A stretch of DNA of 64,000 bases from JAZKAR01 sp040389065 (GTDB lineage: Bacteria > Pseudomonadota > Gammaproteobacteria > Burkholderiales > Casimicrobiaceae). Location of the stretch: positions 1-64,000 of the forward strand of contig JAZKAR010000019.1 of NCBI GenBank assembly GCA_040389065.1, written 5' to 3'. The position numbers were made by a program, and so were the translations under genes. The notes beneath the pieces are model-generated. The model worked only from the letters and a program-made list of their open reading frames with translations, was not told where the DNA came from and did no database searches. This document shows positions 61,161 through 64,000 of this stretch, in pieces (within the stretch, counting starts at the first letter, position 1; every line of letters begins with the position of its first letter).

Positions 61161-62336
61161 TTATAAACTCAACCTATTCAAATAATCAGCCCATTGCTGC
61201 ATCATGACTTTTCGTTCTTCTAAAAAGAAATACTCTTGCCCATCAACATACGCATCTCTCTTAAAATGTGCTAGCTGAACCTCAATAAACCGTTCTTCTA
61301 TTTTTAAATTCCTTAGCATTGCCGACTTAGCTACAGCCCTAAAACCATGCCCCGTCATGCGTCCTTTATAACCCATGCTATAAAGTGCCTTTAATAGCGT
61401 ATTTCGTCGACCATTACCAACCCAAGGAAATACTTTTCCACTATTTTTCCATTCTTCATTTTCATGAGAAAGTGCTTTCAATATCGCCAATGCCCCCAAC
61501 GCTTGTGTGCATAGCGGCACAATATGAGGAGTTCTCATTTTCATTCGATGCGCAGGAATTGACCAAAGACCATTCTGAAAATCAATTTCACTCCATGGAG
61601 TATCTAGCAGCTCCATAGTCCTTACAAACGTCAAAGACATCAGTAATAAAGCACATTTGATTTCTATTTTTGGGTAAGCATTGATAGCGCTTACCAAAAT
61701 CGATAATTCATTCAGCTCAACTCGTGCATGCCTTCCACCTGAGCGGCTTTCAAAAATATCTTTTGCTTTTGAGTTCAAAACATAAGCTGCTTTAATGATG
61801 CCTTCATTATGAGCAAATCGTGTTATTTGCTTACAGTCTAAAAAACAGCGTAGTGCTACTTCAGCACCTCTATTCTCTGCAATCTGACGCGCTATAATCA
61901 CGTAATCCTGGGATACCAATCGATCTATCTTCCTCTTACTCAACACAGGCAAGATATAGCGTTCTAAACGTCTCCAACAAGCTATAGCCGTTCCCTTTGC
62001 TTTAGTTTTCTTCCACTTTTCAAACCAGATTTTTGCTATTTTTCCGAATTCATCTGAATATTTTTTCTTTCTTCTTTCTTCGCTAGGGTCTATGCCATTA
62101 TCAATTAATATCTGAATTTCAAGCCGTTTTTCTCTTGCCCGTGCTAGCGATACAGCAGGGTAGCTGCCTAGTGACAACAAACCAGGATGTTTATTAAACT
62201 GGTATGCAATTCGCCAAAGTTTGGAGCCTATAGTAGTAACAAGAAGATACAAGCCATCGCCATCTGATAACGTGTAATCCTTATCTCTCGCTTTAGCAGA
62301 AGATAAAACTTTATCCGTAAGGCGGTTGGTAGTCAT
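61161..62336 (-). CDS. int: Prophage integrase, P4-type tyrosine recombinase
   Basis: This 391-residue protein has the DUF4102 arm-binding start (LTDKVLSSAKARDKDYTLSD, GDGLYLLV, then YPAVSLARAREKRLE). The core-binding part covers about 95-200 and the catalytic domain follows: Arg239 (FVRTMELLDTPWSE), His330 and Arg333 (MTGHGFRAVAKSAM), His357 (QLAHFKRDAY) and Tyr363 as nucleophile. It ends with MMQQWADYL, as usual in P4-type integrases. It is tightly coupled with the genes on both sides. Confidence 0.9.
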   Translation of the reverse strand: MTTNRLTDKVLSSAKARDKDYTLSDGDGLYLLVTTIGSKLWRIAYQFNKHPGLLSLGSYPAVSLARAREKRLEIQILIDNGIDPSEERRKKKYSDEFGKIAKIWFEKWKKTKAKGTAIACWRRLERYILPVLSKRKIDRLVSQDYVIIARQIAENRGAEVALRCFLDCKQITRFAHNEGIIKAAYVLNSKAKDIFESRSGGRHARVELNELSILVSAINAYPKIEIKCALLLMSLTFVRTMELLDTPWSEIDFQNGLWSIPAHRMKMRTPHIVPLCTQALGALAILKALSHENEEWKNSGKVFPWVGNGRRNTLLKALYSMGYKGRMTGHGFRAVAKSAMLRNLKIEERFIEVQLAHFKRDAYVDGQEYFFLEERKVMMQQWADYLNRLSL

Positions 62337-62337
62337 G

Positions 62338-62622
62338 TTAAGCGATTAAAATTTCACGCGTATTAATCGAGCAAAATTCTGTATTCCCTTCATCAAGAGC
62401 GTACCAACGTAAAAACCAACGCCTCTTATCTTTTGTGCTTTTCCACATTTTCCCAGCATAAACCCCGCTAGGGATAGATGCTGAATACTCAGAAAGCATT
62501 TTAAAACTAGTTAATTCCATTACCGCATGTGTAGCATCAACAGCCATCAAAGATGGTTCTGGCTGGGGCCAGTACTTTCCAAGCGGATCTGTCATAGCAG
62601 GAATTACATTTGCATCAACCAT
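62338..62622 (-). CDS. Small conserved phage protein upstream of integrase
   Basis: This 94-residue protein includes MTDPLGKYWPQPEPSLMAVD, TSFKMLSEYSASIPSGVYAG and KDKRRWFLRWYALDEGNTEF. It begins after a good AAGGTGG and its stop lies next to the integrase ATG. The size and place suit a recombination directionality factor or excisionase, though the helix-turn-helix of such proteins is not obvious. Confidence 0.62.
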   Translation of the reverse strand: MVDANVIPAMTDPLGKYWPQPEPSLMAVDATHAVMELTSFKMLSEYSASIPSGVYAGKMWKSTKDKRRWFLRWYALDEGNTEFCSINTREILIA

Positions 62623-62758
62623 TTAATTGCCACCTTTCAAGCATTTGCTATTTCATATAGAATTTCATATAGACGCAAAATTCTTAAGCTTTAAAATCCT
62701 TATTTCATATGCCTTACAGCCCTACCCGGTGCATCCTGTAATAGATTTCACCACAACT

Positions 62759-63037
62759 TTACACATCTCTAAAAACGAGCCATAACCCTACCGTCTTTGC
62801 TTCACTTCTTACTATGCCTTTAGCACCAACATAAGCTCTAATTTCTACAGAGCCATTTTTCGCTTGTGTCTCTACTTGTAGCAATAAACCATTAGTGAGG
62901 AGCGTATGAGCTATATGCACCCAAGTTTTAAAATCATTATCATTATTAGGAAATCCATAAGTTCCTTTTTTTATCCATTTCCCCTTCGATTGATAAATCA
63001 TTCTGATTATTTTATTTTCTAGCATTACCTTATTCAT
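62759..63037 (-). CDS. Hypothetical prophage early protein
   Basis: This 92-residue basic protein begins MNKVMLENKIIRMIYQSKGK and includes NDFKTWVHIAHTLLTNGLLL. The pattern looks like a winged helix, but no family is recognised. It reads leftwards like its neighbours, within a group of small genes upstream of the integrase. Confidence 0.5.
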   Translation of the reverse strand: MNKVMLENKIIRMIYQSKGKWIKKGTYGFPNNDNDFKTWVHIAHTLLTNGLLLQVETQAKNGSVEIRAYVGAKGIVRSEAKTVGLWLVFRDV

Positions 63038-63223
63038 TTGATTTTCCTACATTTAAATTGGTTACCATTCAAATATAGTCTTCATAAGTAAGGAAATGTA
63101 AAATTATGCATATTTATTTCAAATTACTAAATATGAGCTCAATATTTCCATCCAAGACTCTCATCATTAATTATTTTTCTCTCAACAAACCTGTATGCTT
63201 AATAATTTTCAAGACCTTCACTT

Positions 63224-63493
63224 CTAAAACCCTTTTCTTTCGACTAATAAATCCCACCGTAATTTATAAGTACGCTCATCAATACGATCTACCACCTTAG
63301 CTACTAACAAATGCTGAAAAGCCACATGTGCAACACACCCTTTTATTTTACAAATTTCATCATCAGCTTCAGTTGCATAATGCTTTTTACAAAGACGCAT
63401 CAAACTACCTAATAACTGTGTATGTTCTTCGTAAAGCTCTTCATAATTAGGGGTTAGTACAGGCAGACTTGCACTAGCTATTGCCATAATCAT
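63224..63493 (-). CDS. Hypothetical prophage early protein
   Basis: This 89-residue helical protein includes ELYEEHTQLLGSLMRLCKKH and a Cys pair in EICKIKGCVAHVAF. GGAG lies just before the ATG. No family is recognised; it lies in the early leftward group. Confidence 0.5.
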   Translation of the reverse strand: MIMAIASASLPVLTPNYEELYEEHTQLLGSLMRLCKKHYATEADDEICKIKGCVAHVAFQHLLVAKVVDRIDERTYKLRWDLLVERKGF

Positions 63494-63564
63494 TACTCCA
63501 CAAATAAATAAAAACTAACAGGCAAGCAAAAAACATAACTTCAAGAAGTAGGATCCAACTATCT

Positions 63565-63867
63565 TTACCCGTTTATTTGCAGATTATGTTTAGGCTCTTT
63601 TTCGAGTTCATTTTTTCGATCAAGTGCTAGCTCTAGGCTTACGTACTCTCCACGCCATGACCATTCACCCCATGAAAAGCTTTTAGGATCATTGTGGTAG
63701 CGTAAATAGCGATTTCGACTAAAAAGGACGTACCAAGTTCCAGATTTTTGTTTACGATGGATTTCGACTTTCCATTGTCCACATGGGGAAGCATACGTAA
63801 CAAAAATAATAGGATTTTTCTTGCGTATTAATTGCTTTTCTTTATGGCTTAAATAATGCTTAACCAT
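63565..63867 (-). CDS. Hypothetical basic prophage early protein
   Basis: This 100-residue Lys/Arg-rich protein has a Trp-rich centre: SGTWYVLFSRNRYLRYHNDP and FSWGEWSWRGEYVSLELALD. AAGGAG stands before the ATG. The last helix resembles the end of small nucleic-acid-binding phage proteins, but the family is not recognised. It is the first leftward gene seen at this edge. Confidence 0.5.
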   Translation of the reverse strand: MVKHYLSHKEKQLIRKKNPIIFVTYASPCGQWKVEIHRKQKSGTWYVLFSRNRYLRYHNDPKSFSWGEWSWRGEYVSLELALDRKNELEKEPKHNLQING

Positions 63868-64000
63868 AAAAACTCCTTTTAATTATTTATTTTTATCATT
63901 AAAAGAGTTTTGCAATTTTTGAGTATTTTATTAGCATGCAATAATCATTTTATAATGACTAATTAACACTTTTATATATCAATTAGTCATATATAAATTA

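Larger units (their letters stand above)
31933..63867 (-). mobile_element. Siphovirus-type prophage, leftward transcription
   Basis: Almost all genes read leftwards. The order is small early genes, integrase, AP2-like protein, accessory genes, terminases, portal, protease-capsid, connectors, tail tube, chaperones, tape measure, tail tip, a fibre-like deacetylase and membrane proteins. Structural genes are complete and tightly packed. A clear CI-type repressor, replication genes and an endolysin are not seen, so it may be a reduced or defective phage. No att sites were identified. Confidence 0.85.

Overview
The window looks like a chromosomal stretch of an AT-rich gammaproteobacterium. Support comes from a type IV pilin, a YegS-type lipid kinase, a lambda-family packaging module, and integron attC sites of the sedentary type that resemble each other. 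The genus cannot be fixed from the sequence; a Legionellales-like host is only a guess.

Bases 1-5960 hold a short integron cassette array without an integron integrase (a CALIN-type cluster). It carries a zinc-ribbon protein, a VOC protein, a RibD/DHFR-fold reductase, a DMT-type transporter, an unknown protein and a lipoprotein. The array is broken by an IS30-family insertion sequence and an internally deleted IS110-family remnant. Several cassettes are much richer in GC than their surroundings.

Bases 6000-15700 look like host chromosome: a secreted copper-radical oxidase with two lectin-like domains, a lipid kinase divergent from a PAP2 phosphatase, a pilin, and a two-gene flavin oxidase operon.

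Bases 15730-32544 are the most unusual part. Two related loci (about 16.9-22.5 kb and 24.3-32.5 kb) share their left border (Phd/RelE toxin-antitoxin and a phage-type tyrosine recombinase) and their right border (a prophage gene). Between these borders they carry completely different genes. Most of those genes are followed by attC-like sites, and several look like antiphage or stress effectors: AbiTii, a Lit-like HELGH protease, a PLD-like protein, a possible HEPN protein, a PD-(D/E)XK nuclease and membrane proteins. Locus 1 is decayed: its antitoxin is frameshifted, and its toxin is fused to the recombinase by a deletion at shared sequence. Two attC-like sites join recombinase tails exactly at a G/CTATGC heptamer that overlaps the codon of the catalytic tyrosine.

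Bases 31933-63867 are a leftward-reading siphovirus-type prophage. From right to left it has small early genes, a P4-type integrase with a coupled AP2-like protein, accessory genes, a GpZ-like protein, small and large terminase, a gpW-like protein, portal, fused protease-capsid, connectors, tail tube, frameshifted tail chaperones, tape measure, tail-tip proteins, a tail-fibre-like deacetylase and membrane proteins. The tail module is rich in putative sugar- and wall-active domains: two NodB-like, one GH18-like and one NlpC/P60, with a lyase-like protein elsewhere.
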